Shown here: positions 1 through 36,000 of the stretch, one piece after another
How positions within the stretch are numbered: position 1 is the first letter of the stretch
Layout: each line of letters opens with the position of its first letter
NCBI RefSeq assembly: GCF_910596095.1
Contig: NC_056537.1
Span: 877,574 to 941,573 of the forward strand
Direction: 5' to 3'
From: Thunnus maccoyii
Lineage: Eukaryota; Chordata; Actinopteri; Scombriformes; Scombridae
Length of the DNA stretch: 64,000 nucleotides
Notes under the pieces: generated by a model
Database searches by the model: none
What the model was told of the DNA's origin: nothing
Seen by the model: only the letters and a program-made list of their open reading frames with translations
Translations under genes and position numbers: made by a program

Positions 1-2220
1 GGTAGTTCCCTTTCAGCTTGACAGAGACTCCACATCAACCAGTAAATCACTCGGTGGAGGCTTTGACACTGTGTCAACAAAAGCGGGTGCAACACGGTGA
101 TTGTTAGAGAGACACTTTGCACCCTTGACATTAAACTCTCTACAATCCTTTTATTTACCAAAGGAATTCCCACAGTTATTGGATACGCTGACATTGCAAC
201 TCAGGCGATGGTAAAAATGGTGCAACAGCTTCATGGATCGCACCGGACGCACCGAACTTTGTTTTGGGTGATTTTAATTACTGTAAACCAGGAAAGTCTT
301 TGTGTAATTTTTACCAATATTTGACTTGTGTGACTTATGAAATGTCTGAACCTTTGTTATGGATCTGTCAGGGGAGCTTACAGATCCCTTCGTAGAGCCC
401 CAGTCGGTATGTCTGTTGTTTTGTGTCTTTGGTTCCATCTTACAAACCAGTCCTGAAAAGAAACAAGTCAGAACAATGTTCAGTTCCAGTCTGGTCAGAG
501 GAGTCTATCCAATGTCTCCAGTACTGTTATAGTTGAATAGACGGTGACTTGTTCTGAATGAAGTCACAGAAACTGTGTCTGCATATATCACCTTTTCTGA
601 GGATTTATCCAAATAATAAACTATGAGTTCAAATCTGTCAAAAACACAAGTAACCAGCGAAATATCAGTTTTAATCAAGAGGATGTGACTCGGTACAGGA
701 AACTACAGAAACAAGTTAAATAAGAACTTAAGCTTGCTAAGTGTAGATACAAGGACGAAGGAGAGAACATGCTCAGTACTGGTAATTCACACCTTACATG
801 GGAGGATGTGAAGTCTATGATAAGGATGCAGTCCAAGAAGTTTCCAAGTTCTCTTAATGGGAAGTCTGACCTTGACATTTCTAATGAACTGAAGACTTTT
901 TATGATCATTTTAATGTCTGTGATTGTGGAGAGGAGTTGTCAGTCTTCATAAATGCTGTTCTGAGCAGAACAGTGAACATGTTGATAGAAAGTCCCCGCC
1001 CTGATGGCATCGGAGGTCATATACCTCAGAGCTGTGCCGGACAGTCGGCAGATATATTCTGTTTTATCCATGTTGTCATTCCAGCTCCTTACGTTCCTTT
1101 TCTTTGGAAGGAATCCATCATTGTACCTCTGCTGAAAGATAAAGCCCCAAAGTCACTTAATGACTACAGGCCTGTGGTGCTTATCTCTCTTGTTGTGAAA
1201 TCATTTGAGAAGATTATGAAGGATGTATTTCTGAACACAGTTCAGGCTAATTTGGACCCAATCCACTGTTGTGTTTACGATGCGACGGGCATCCGATTAA
1301 ATATGATTCTGGCAAACCTATAGGGTGCAAAGACTTTAATGCAACTAGTTTTTATTGATTTCTCCTCAGCTGTTAATAATATCCAACCTCACATTTTAGC
1401 AGGAAGGTTAGAGAGTATCGACAACATTGATCCTGACCTGATATGTTGGCTGATGGATTTCTTAACTGAAAGGTCTCATGTGAAGGTTAATGGCGTTTTA
1501 TCTTTTTTCCTCCACTGGATCACCCCAGAGGTGCATCCTCTCATCTCTATTGTTTGTCTTGTACACTAACATGTGCAAAAGCAAAGAAGTGAAGCATCAT
1601 ATCATTACATTTGCCGACGATTCTGTTATCGTGTGTCTTCTCGGCAGTGACGGTCCTGGTCCTGGTCCTGTAGTGGCAGAATTCACCGACTGGTGCAAGT
1701 CGTCCTTCTTGGACATCAATGTGTCCAAAACTAAAGAGATGACAATAGATTGTAGAAAGAATCCTACGCTCATCTCTCCTGTGGTGATTAATGGTCAGGC
1801 TGTTTATCTCAGCACTGTAACTGATGAGAAGCTGACCTTCGAGCTTCATGTGGATGCTAGAAAAAACCATCAGCACATGTACGTTTATCATAGGTTTCAA
1901 AGTTTTAGTGTTGACAGTACCCTCATGATAATGTTTTATTTCTGTTTTATTGAATCAGTCCTCACATTCTCTGTCAGCTGGTACGAGTCACTTACCCTCA
2001 AAAATAGAAGCAGGAACAACCTTGAATGACCTTCCTCACCTGTACAAGGTTTGGACTTTGAAGAAGGTCGAGTCAGTCCTGGCTGATCCGTCGAGGAGTT
2101 CAAGTTGTTTCTATCTGGTTGCAGATACAATCAAAAAGATGCAGGACCAACAGACTGAAGAACTCGTTTGTCAGTTTTGGGTTTTGCTGGTCTGGTACGG
2201 TGTACAAGCTTAAAGCAGTT
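1..2220 (+). pseudogene. Decayed L2-type LINE retrotransposon (endonuclease and reverse transcriptase remnants)
   Basis: Remnant of a non-LTR retrotransposon of the L2 (fish Maui-like) group. Around 260-300 an endonuclease-type GDFN motif can be read, although the frame breaks nearby. From about 769 to 2030 come reverse-transcriptase blocks in order: a DYRPV box near 1160, a VFIDFSSA block near 1345, then FADDS (catalytic Y/F-x-D-D) near 1610, followed by a WCKSSFLDINVSKTKEM block typical of L2. The pieces fall in at least three frames with stops between them, so it is not functional. It lies in the same orientation as the Ca2+ pump downstream, either upstream of the gene or in its first large intron. 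Family assignment is from remembered motifs, not a search. Confidence 0.85.
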
Positions 2221-3778
2221 TGATTTTATGCAAACCAACAGAACTAGAATTGGTCATAATGAGACGTCTAAGTGTCTCACATGGAGGCTCCGACACTGAC
2301 GGGGCCGGCGGCTGTTGACCACCCAGCTGGAGGCCACAGCTGACCCGGGCTGACGGCGCAGATCTCACCCATAACCCGGATGAACCCTAACCCATTCGGT
2401 GACCTGTAAAACTACCTTTCTTATTCCTTTTGATGGTCAAACCAGTTCACCACCTACACTGTGAACTGTGTGGAAGTTCAGATCATCATCATCATCTTCA
2501 AAAACCCAAGAGTTACATGTTTAAGAGACACAATCAGCACATTGTGACATGACGTCAATATGTTGTGACATCATGTACTGACAGTAGTTTTCCAGCCAAT
2601 CACAGGGCAGCAGATCAGTTCCAATCATGTGTTTGAGTGTTATTCTTGTTGTTCTAGTTTAAAAACACACTGAACTACTCTCTGGCAGTATAAAACACCT
2701 GCTCCAGCTCTTCACTGACGCTACAGTATTTGATGTTTCCACAAACTGAAACATTCACATTTTTTTATAGATGGATGAAAATATGCTGCTGCATCAGTTT
2801 AGACACATTTCCCCAAAATACAGACTGACATCTTTGGAAACTTTGCAAATTCCACTAGAATTCAAAGATCCCCTCTTGACTTGTTTTAAGACATGAAAAT
2901 ACTCTGCTTTGATTAATAATTTGTGTCTTGCAAGGTTTTCCTCAAAAAAAGTTCAGTTACAGAGTTTAAATTTCTTTAAATTACATCTTTTCCTTCTCCC
3001 TCATTAAAAATCCAGAATCTATGAATCTTTAAGTATTGTTAATTTCTAAAGTTTTCCTGCTGGACACCAGATGTTTCCTCCTTCACTGTAAAGTTCATTC
3101 TCAGTGTTTGTGCTCTGGAGGCTTCAGATTTACACATCACACTTGTGTAAGTTGAATATTGAACCACGATTGGCTCCAAACTAGTTGTGATGTCACAAAT
3201 CCTGCTCGTAGTCCCGCCCCTTAAAATCAGATTTTCAGTGAGCTCAGAGAAACTTCACCCTGCACAGAGACGAACAAACATCCAGCTGGAGGAACAAGAA
3301 GAAGAAACACACATTATTGAGTAGAGGAACTTTAAAATAACCTTTTTCTCTATAAAGTTTGGACAAACAGCGTGTCTGTAAAGAGAGAGCCTGTCAGTGT
3401 TAGCCTGACAATTAAATGATTCTAAATACACAATATGGGATTTGTTCCTTGTAGTTTAAAACTTATGATGAAGCATAATCTTTGCAGTTTATGACTGGAA
3501 GGAACTACAGAGGATTTTAAAAATGTCTCATAACTTTGAGTCTACTTAGTGACGTCTGTGATTGTTTCTGATGCTGTTTGGTCTTTTTTTATGTCTTGAT
3601 ATGCTTGTTTTCTTTCTCTCCGCTGTGCTCAGGTCTCTCCCACAAAACAGATCTTGATTAAATACAGGTTCTATACTGTATAATGTTGGATCAACAGATG
3701 TAAACTGGGTTTAACGGTGTAAGCCAGGCTCAGGGCAGGACACGTAGAGTGATGATGTCTTTGTGTCTCCCGCTGCAG
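2221..3778. repeat. Non-coding stretch with an interspersed fish repeat (about 2740-3310)
   Basis: No exon was recognised. The part from about 2740 to 3310 has relatives elsewhere in the window. The tract near 2865-3020 (TTCAAAGATCCCCTC through CATTAAAAATCCAGAAT) reappears reversed at about 61570-61710. The tract near 3150-3215 (GATTGGCTCCAAACTAGTTG and a TGATGTCACA segment) reappears reversed near 24640-24670 and 61520-61550. This marks a dispersed repeat of unknown class. The rest is probably intron or 5' flank of the Ca2+-pump gene. The N-terminal coding exon of the pump was looked for here and not found. Confidence 0.6.
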
Positions 3779-28114
<24,336 letters not shown>

Positions 28115-28508
28115 GCCCCGCCCCCTCAGGCCCGACCACTTCCTATTTGTACTGAATTTTGTTGCGACGGGAGTTCTTCCTCCGAGAGCCAAAGAATGAA
28201 AAAACATTTTCAAAACAGACTCGTCTGATTGGTTCTCGTCAGGAGTTCACCTGCTGGGTTTTTAATGTTTCCAGGTGTGTCTGTGTTTTCGTTCCGACAC
28301 GGACGGATGTTTCCTTCTTTACTGTAATAGACATGAACTCTGCAGTTGTTGTTTTAGGAGAAGAGTGTTCGTGAGGTGATTGATCAATAATCAGTTTCTG
28401 ATCTGTAAATATTGATGTTCAGACGTAGTCAGAGCTCGTTTCTGATGTGAGCCGACGTGACGAGTTCAGGTAGTTTTGTGTGAAGGATTAAATTCCGTGT
28501 AAAGCAAT

Positions 28509-28514
28509 AATAAA
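28509..28514 (+). terminator. Polyadenylation signal AATAAA for ATP2B1
   Basis: AATAAA about 395 bp after the stop codon (28112-28114), followed by TGTGTTC, a GT-rich context. It would give a short 3' UTR. Other signals further on cannot be excluded. Confidence 0.5.
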
Positions 28515-29834
28515 TGTGTTCTGAGTTCACACCAAAGAAAAATGTGTAATTAACCAACAGCCAAATTTGAGTGATTAAAAAAAAATCACCAAGTGTATAA
28601 AATTAGGTTTCAAAATGATCAATATTCTGAGCGATAAAACGCTGGGGGCTCGTCCACTGAAGGCTTAAACCAAACTCCCATATAAAAATACACCATTTAA
28701 AATAGGCCTTGTTTGTAGGTTTAAGGCAGCAACATGGACGATATTTTAATAATAAAGTAACATTAGGAGCCGCTGTTTAATTCAGCACATGTTTTGTAGG
28801 TAAATGTGGAATTGTTTCAGTAAAAATGTAACTTAAATGACTAGTTAACAAGCGATTCATCGCCTCAATCACCATTATGTTAAATTATTGTTTTTTTTCA
28901 ATGGAGTTCGGTGCACTTAATGTTACTCACTTCTCTGCTGGAAAGTCCTTGGCGGCTTCATCGTGGCCGCCACCATCGGAGTAAAAGCCTCTCACGCTGT
29001 GCTTTCTGGTGAAGCGGCGCCAGGTAAACGCCGTCCCTCTGGCCGGGGACGTCCCAGCCCGCACAGCCCCGGTGCTGAAGCCGAAGCCGCTGGCGGCTCC
29101 ACCCGTCAACGGACGCTTCAGCTGGGGTTTTAAAATAACTCGTCCAGCGCTAACGTTGACTGAAAATGGCTCCGTTCACCATTAACAGCTGATTATCTGA
29201 AGTGAATCCCAGTTGTCTCCAATGAAAGTTTGTAAAACTACCCGCTGTAAAAATAGTAACTATGAGTATGTGCGCTCTAGTGTTTATATATCTACGCCAT
29301 CGATCCACCATTTCAGTCCCGCCCAAACATTCCTGAACACAGAAATGGTGAAAAACAGTTTAAGGCTCAAACTGCACAGTTCAGTAAAACATAGTTCAGT
29401 GTTTTCACATGTTTTCAGCAATTATTTTCTAATATGTATAATGTGTTCAAAAGGAAATTTCTCATTTTCCTTCACAGACTTTAAGGATCTGTGACATGTT
29501 TAGAGTCAGGGGGGGGGGGGGGGGGGGGGGGGTTATTCTTACAGACGGGTGTTTGTAGACAGAAATGTTTAAAGTAAATGTCTAACGTTGGATTTTATTC
29601 TAGTATTTTTGTAAAAAAAAAATGTTTTAGCTTGTTGTTGTTGTTTCAAAGATGTAAAACCAAAAATGATTAAAAGATAAAAAACAACTTTCAGAGCAGG
29701 ATGTTTGTGATGCAGCTTCACATCGGACAGAAAAGGAAATGTGACGATTCTTTCATTTGTTCTTCTTTACATCAAACTGAAATACGTCTTCACCTCCAGA
29801 ACGATAACAAGTCCAAGTATGAGAGGAAACACAG
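28515..29834. other. Intergenic: GC-rich exon-like island (about 28925-29130) and a 24-base G run
   Basis: Mostly AT-rich sequence without recognised genes. From about 28925 to 29130 base composition changes sharply to GC/CpG-rich. On the minus strand a 60-codon frame (29109 to 28927) is preceded by an acceptor-like AACCCCAG and ends at a donor-like GTGAGTAAC. The product is not recognised, and an open reading also exists on the plus strand. A run of 24 G lies at 29509-29532. Confidence 0.4.
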
Positions 29835-30300
29835 AATACTGCATCACATGTCGGCCTTCAGACAAAACCCACAGTCAAACAAAGTTTATCTGAAGCTAAT
29901 ATGAAGCTTCAGCGTCCAAATGAGTCAAATCAAGTAGATATCTTTCAACGTTACAGTCTTTTTAGTGTCAAAGTTCCTCTTTTTGTTACTATACTTCCAC
30001 CTGCAGCTCAACAGGGAAACACAAAGAGGGAATTTGATGCTAAAAAGACTGTAAATGTGTCAGATATCCACTTGATATGACTAACTCAGACTGCTGAAGC
30101 TGAATAGAAGCTTCACACAGACTTTTAGATGACAAAACTGTGGATTTTATCCTCCATCACTTCCATTAAAGCACATTTGAAGGATCTTTTAATATCCAGA
30201 TTGAACAGGAGGAATGATTACAGCGAGGAAAACCTCTTTCACTGTTACTATGGAAACCTGACTGTAAGACATGCTTGAAAAAATGGTGAATCTGTCCTTT
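29835..30300. mobile_element. Palindromic MITE-like element, copy 1
   Basis: The left half (TCTGAAGCTAATATGAAGC, CAAGTAGATATCTTTCAACG, AGTCTTTTTAGTGTCAAAG, about 29885-29975) is an imperfect inverted copy of the part at about 30030-30120 (TTTGATGCTAAAAAGACTG, GTGTCAGATATCCACTTGA, GAAGCTGAATAGAAGCTTC). The tip is near 30000, so the element can fold into a long hairpin. Related sequence occurs at 61860-62170 and 62480-62700. No coding capacity. Confidence 0.7.
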
Positions 30301-31880
30301 AAAGACAAACGTATTAGAAGCAGTCAGTCAGGCATGAGGAGGTTTTATTAAACATTGGATCTTATATAAAGTCAATACAAAAAAATGAACTCATGTAGTT
30401 TACAGAGGAAGACTAACAGGCCTGAAGGCAGGAGGGTCTAATCAGGAGAAGTGTCACCAAGGAGGTTAAAGGTAAAACTAAACAGGGACTTGAGGTTTTA
30501 CAGCAATAACTACAAACAAGATGGTGTCACTATTTGGAGAATAAAGTTGAAATGTTATGAAATAAAGTCGTTTTGAGGGGAAAAAAGTTGTAAATTTGAG
30601 AATAATCTCATGGTCTTATAAGAAAAAGTTGTAATATTAAAAGTGATCATGTTATGAAAGTAAAGTCGTGTTTTTACACTAATGAGTGTTGGTTTGTCCT
30701 CACTGATGATGGTGCTGAATGAGAACCAGTTGATTTATCCGACAGGTGACGCAGCTTCACTCAGAACAACCTGATGAAGAGTTTTGAGCTGAACTGTTTC
30801 TGCTCAAACACACTGAGAGGAAAGAAAACAGCTGATCACGTGTCGCTGAGGTTGTTGGAGTCATTTAAAGTGTCTCAGCGTGACGTCTGTGGACCTCTAG
30901 TGGTGAATGTCAGTATTACACGTATGTGAAGGAATTTTTAGGTTGCAATGTCTGTCGATCCAAACTGAAATATCTCAACTAATACACGATGGATTAAATT
31001 TTGTGCACACACTCATGTTCCCCAGAGGATGAATCTTACTAACTGTGTTAATCCTCTTGAGTTTTCCTGTAGCACCACTGTGATGTTGACATATGTTGTT
31101 TTTTGGTGAAATGTCTCAACAACCGTTGGATGGATTGCCATCAAATTTGGTTCTGACAGCCACGTTCCCCTCAGGATTAATTATAATAACTCTGGTGATC
31201 CCATAAAGCAGCTATAATCGATAATCTCTCCTCAGTCTGATGTGTCAGTGTGTAATGTGTTGGTGATGAACCTACAGAGAATTATCAGAGACTCTGCAGC
31301 TCCTCTCGGCTTTACGGAGCTTTATAGTGAGTTTCAGCTCATTGTTTATCTGTCCGGCTGCAACTTTACTGTTCTGGTTCACTCTCAGCGTCTCATAGCG
31401 TCGTTTTCAGAGAAAAAGCTGTAAAAAGCCGCTGTACACTACCTGCTCACAGTTAGCTGTAGACTAGCTGGTGAACATAGTGGAGCATTTAGCAGCTAAA
31501 GAGCCAGATATTTCCCTCAGGAGCTGGTAGAGAGTAAAAACAGCTAAAAGAGAAACACGACTCCACATGAATGATAATGTTGCTCCATAACTGCTGGATG
31601 TGGAAACAAGTTCAACATATCAACTTAAAGCTGATGATGAGTCAGAGTTGAGTTCACTACAGCGCTAACGTATCACTTAACGCAGGTTTAACTTTTTATC
31701 TGGTGCCATCATCAGATCAAAATTTCAATTTATCCAACACCTTGATTTATGACCAAATATCTGCTACACAGAGTCTCAGCTGTACTTTGTTTTTGTTTTG
31801 TTTTGATAATAAGCAAATGTTGACCTGAAAGATGAAACACCAGCATCGTAGCGTGCAACTAACTAAACTGAAAATTATTT
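30301..31880. repeat. Intergenic stretch made of dispersed fish repeats
   Basis: Segments near 30950-31210 (AATATCTCAACTAATACACG; AAATGTCTCAACAACCGTTG followed by GATGGATTGCCATCAAATTT) and 31760-31840 (CTCAGCTGTACTTTG) belong to a dispersed repeat that I recognise as frequent in fish. It appears split by an insertion at about 31215-31700. Part of the insertion (GCTCCATAACTGCTGGATGTGG, about 31582) recurs at about 56524 and 58280 in NEDD1 introns. No gene found. Confidence 0.55.
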
Positions 31881-31884
31881 TCTC

Positions 31885-32150
31885 GGTCAGCAGCTACAAC
31901 AGTAACATGCTGCTCTAACACTGAAGCTTCACTATTAATAATCTAATGATGTCATATATAATAATATATCAGTCAGAGGGACCAAACCACTACTTTTACT
32001 GCAATACTTTAACTACATCAAGCTCATAATACTTATGTACTTTTACTGTAGTAGGTTTTTCATGCAGGACTTTTATTTGTGGTGGAGTATTTGTACATTG
32101 CTGTGTTGGTACTTTTCTTCTTCTTCCTCCACTGAGCATTTTTTAGAAGA
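31885..32150 (-). repeat. Dispersed repeat, inverted relative to 33270-33880
   Basis: Reverse complement of the sequence at about 33770-33870 and of one copy of the 47-bp unit in 33330-33765. Shared landmarks in reverse are AACATGCTGCTCTAACACTG, ATCTAATGATGTCATATATA and TACTTTAACTACATCAAGCT. This copy contains the internal 47-bp unit once. The related start (CTTTACTGCAGTAAA) also occurs at 63445-63460. Confidence 0.8.
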
Positions 32151-32319
32151 AGAAATAGATACATTTTTAGCTTATGTATGTAGAGTAAGTTAATGTAATG
32201 GATCCCACATGTAGTTCGTTTTTAAATCAAATTTTTAAATAGGATTTAAAACCGGAAAACCGGTTACAACTCTGCAAACTACAATCCCCAAAACTCGGCT
32301 CGCTTATACGTCACACATG

Positions 32320-32441
32320 TCCAGCCAATGGCTGAGCGCGTTTGAGTCACATGACCCGCAGCGCAGCAGATTTGAATTGTTTTCGTGTCGTTTGAATGCG
32401 GAGCAGGACGGAATCGTGAGTTTTCAGAGAGACTTTGAGGT
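32320..32441 (+). promoter_or_regulatory. GTSE1 promoter region with CCAAT and two CHR-like TTTGAA motifs
   Basis: AGCCAATGG contains a CCAAT box (32325-32329). Two TTTGAA motifs follow at 32371-32376 and 32391-32396, matching the cell-cycle homology region bound by the DREAM/MuvB complex. CpG content rises here, and a possible 5' non-coding exon ends at a GAG/GTTTGT donor near 32441. Human GTSE1 is a known G2/M-expressed gene; assignment of these motifs is by inspection only. Confidence 0.55.
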
Positions 32442-32701
32442 TTGTAGTTTAAAGTTTAATGAAACTGTGACTTTGTGTGAATTCTAAATGAACCAAACTT
32501 CATGTTAAAATTCTCAGTTTCAAGCTCAGAGCAGTTTGATTTAGCTGCAGAGCTAAGCTAACGAGCTAGCAGGCTAACGCTGACGTTAGCCGGAAGGTTA
32601 AAGTTGATGTTTTATTGAATCGATCCGCTGTTTGAAATGTTGTTATAGTTTAATGTCAGAGCTGAATGTTCTGCTGCTGCTGCAGGTGTGATCCGGATCA
32701 G

Positions 32702-33031
32702 ATGGAAGGGATGGACCGTGGAGCAAACAGCGGCAAGTTAACGTTACACTCACTGACCCTGAGTCAGCTGCTACACTCTGTTCATGTGTTCATTAACTGA
32801 CCCTGAGTCAGCTGATACACCCTGTTACACTCTGTTCATGTGTTCATTAACTGACCCTGAGTCAGCTGATACACCCTGTTACACTCTGTTCATGTGTTCA
32901 TCAACTGACCCTGAGTCAGCTGCTACACTCTGTTCATGTGTTCATTAAGTGTTTGTGTCTCTGTACAGGTGTGTTCTTTCTGCCCGATGAGAAGTTTGAC
33001 TTTGATGTTTCTCTGTCACCTGCCAGGTAGG

Positions 33032-33073
<42 letters not shown>

Positions 33074-36000
33074 GTCCAGGTTCTGTTGACTTGGTTTCAG
33101 GTGCTGTGGAAACTCTGCTCATATCAACACTCTTTATTATTCTGTCATGTAGGATTTATATTTCTCTACGATAAAGCTTCGTTAGAACAGGTTGTTTCTG
33201 AATCGACCACAAACAGCTAAAAGTTCCACTGTTGATCTTTAAATGTCTCAAACAGTCGTCAGCAGACGAAGAAGAACTCAGATCCTTTACTGCAGTAAAA
33301 GTACCAGTACAGCAACATCAAAATACTCCATTACAAGTAAAAGTACATAAGTATTATGAGCTTGATGTAGTTAAAGTATTGCAGTAAAAGTACATAAGTA
33401 TTATGAGCTTGATGTAGTTAAAGTATTGCAGTAAAAGTACATAAGTATTATGAGCTTGATGTAGTTAAAGTATTGCAGTAAAAGTACATAAGTATTATGA
33501 GCTTGATGTAGTTAAAGTATTGCAGTAAAAGTACATAAGTATTATGAGCTTGATGTAGTTAAAGTATTGCAGTAAAAGTACATAAGTATTATGAGCTTGA
33601 TGTAGTTAAAGTATTGCAGTAAAAGTACATAAGTATTATGAGTTTGATGTAGTTAAAGTATTGCAGTAAAAGTACATAAGTATTATGAGCTTGATGTAGT
33701 TAAAGTATTGCAGTAAAAGTACATAAGTATTATGAGCTTGATGTAGTTAAAGTATTGCAGTAAAAGTAGTGGTTTGGTCCCTCTGACTGATATATTATTA
33801 TATATGACATCATTAGATTATTAATAGTGAAGCATCAGTGTTAGAGCAGCATGTTACTGTTGTAGCTGCTGGAGGTGGAGCTAGTTTACACTACTTTATA
33901 TACAGTTAGCTAGTTTAGTCCAGTGGTTCCCAACCTAGGGGTGGGGCCCCTCCAAAGGGTCAGCAGATAAATCTGAGGGGTCGTGAGATGATTAATCTGC
34001 TAACCTGCACACTGAGCGTGTGCAGATCACGGTTCAGTCTGCAGCTCCGCTAGTTTAACCCTTTGTTCTACCTCTTGACTGTAGACAGAGCTGCATTCCC
34101 GCACATGCTCAGTGGCGTCTGCTGTAAGAGGAACCTCTTGATGCTGTTATTAGTCTTTGAAGCCGTTTCTAAACAAACTAACGTGATGAAGGAACACGTC
34201 AGCCAGAGCAGCCGTGAGACTCAGATATCAGGAATCAGATATATCAGAGAGAACAACCTCTGAGGCTCCATATGTACAGATGCACCACATTTACATACAT
34301 ATAAATGTATTAAAATGAACAGATCAGTCTGTATTAAATGTAGTTTTATGTCATTAAGATAGTATTTTTTCTATTGCTGCATTACAGACTGAATAACATC
34401 ATTTACTGCATCTGTCTGTCAATGAGTTGTTTTTTGTGTAAGTGGAGCTCTGAGTTGAGATGATGATGATGTCACACTACAGTCAGGTTCAGGTGTGTTG
34501 AGATGATGATGATGTCACAGTACAGTCGGGCTCACGTGTGTTGAGATGATGATGTCACAGTACAGTCGGGTTCAGGTGTGTTGAGATGATGATGATGTCA
34601 CAGTACAGTCGGGTTCAGGTGTGTTGAGATGATGATGATGTCACAGTACAGTCGGGTTCAGGTGTGTTGAAGCTGAGCTGCTGATGTCAGCAGGTAGGAT
34701 GGTCACACCGCGTCGTCCCAGCTGTGAGTTTGTTGTCTGAAGTCAGAACTTGTCGTACTTGTTGTTGATAAAGCCGCCGTGTCACAGTGCACTTCACTTC
34801 CTGTGGGAGGCTTCATACACGGTCCAGGTGTATGTTCGGGTTTGATCCTTCTGATGGAAAGCAGTTGATTGATTGAGTCAGACGGGGACGCCTGCTGGTC
34901 ACCTGCTGGTCACCTGCTGGAACTGCTTCACACGGAGGAAGTGAAGCTGAGACGCCATGAAGTGTTTGCAGGTGAGTTTCAGTCGTCTGATGTGAATAAT
35001 CTACAGCGTTCATGATGTGATGTCTCTCTGCTCCGCAGCTCCAGAGGTGATGAAGACGAGGACGACGTGTTTGTGGACCAAGAGAAGCGTGTCTCTGTTA
35101 ACGTGGCGTCGCGGCTGGAGATCGGAGGTGGCGGCGGCGGCGTGCAGGCGAGCTGGAGCCCGCTGACTGGAGATCAGCTGGAGGCCATGTGTCAGGAAGC
35201 CCACAGAGTGGCCGACCAGCTGCAGAACAGCGAGCCGAGTCCGCCGCACGTCCCGGACGACCGGACCGCCGCCAACGTGATCACAGACTCCACGACCAAC
35301 AGGGAACAGTTTGTCCAGGACGCTGACGCCAAACTGGACCTGTTTGGTCAGCCAGCCACGGCGCTCAGCCCCGTCAAACGCCAGACCTTCTGTGTGCAGG
35401 ACAGTCCCATGAAGCAGCTGCCGCCCGCCATCCAGCGCCGCCTGCAGAGAGGAAGCAGCTCCACCGCAGCTCCATCCACCCGCTCTGCTTCATCCACCGC
35501 AGCTTCATCCACCCGCTCTGCTCCATCCTCCCGCTCTGCTTCATCCACCGCAGCTTCATCCTCCCGCTCTGCCTCCACCGCCAGACTCAGCACCTCCAGC
35601 TCGGAGGCGAAGCCCAGGACGGCGCTGCGAGGGAAGGCCGTGCTGGGCGTCGGCGTCGTGCTGCCGAGCAAACTGGCCGTCCCTTCAACTTCCTGTTCGG
35701 GCAACAAGAGCAGAGTGGAGAGAACCAGACTGCAACCGCCGAGCAAAGTATGAGTTTTTTTTTTTTTTTTTTACTTCTTCAGTCTATAAAACAGCAAACA
35801 TGACGACGTCGTCTGGCCGAGGAATCACACAGAGATGTGATTAAAGCTAATAAGTGGACCTTGAGATATTGATTTATCATGTGACCTGCTGCAGGGTCCC
35901 TGACCCTCAGTTTGGGAACCATTGAGATGAATCAGACGTTGATGTTGTTTGTTGACTTCCTGTTGCAGGCGGCGGCGGCGGGTGGGAGGCGGAGCCCGAG

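Noticed and set aside
33921-34260. Short frame (66 codons) in a GTSE1 intron considered as an extra exon
   Set aside because: It overlaps a hAT-like MITE end and breaks the consistent GTSE1 phase; the exons on either side join correctly without it.
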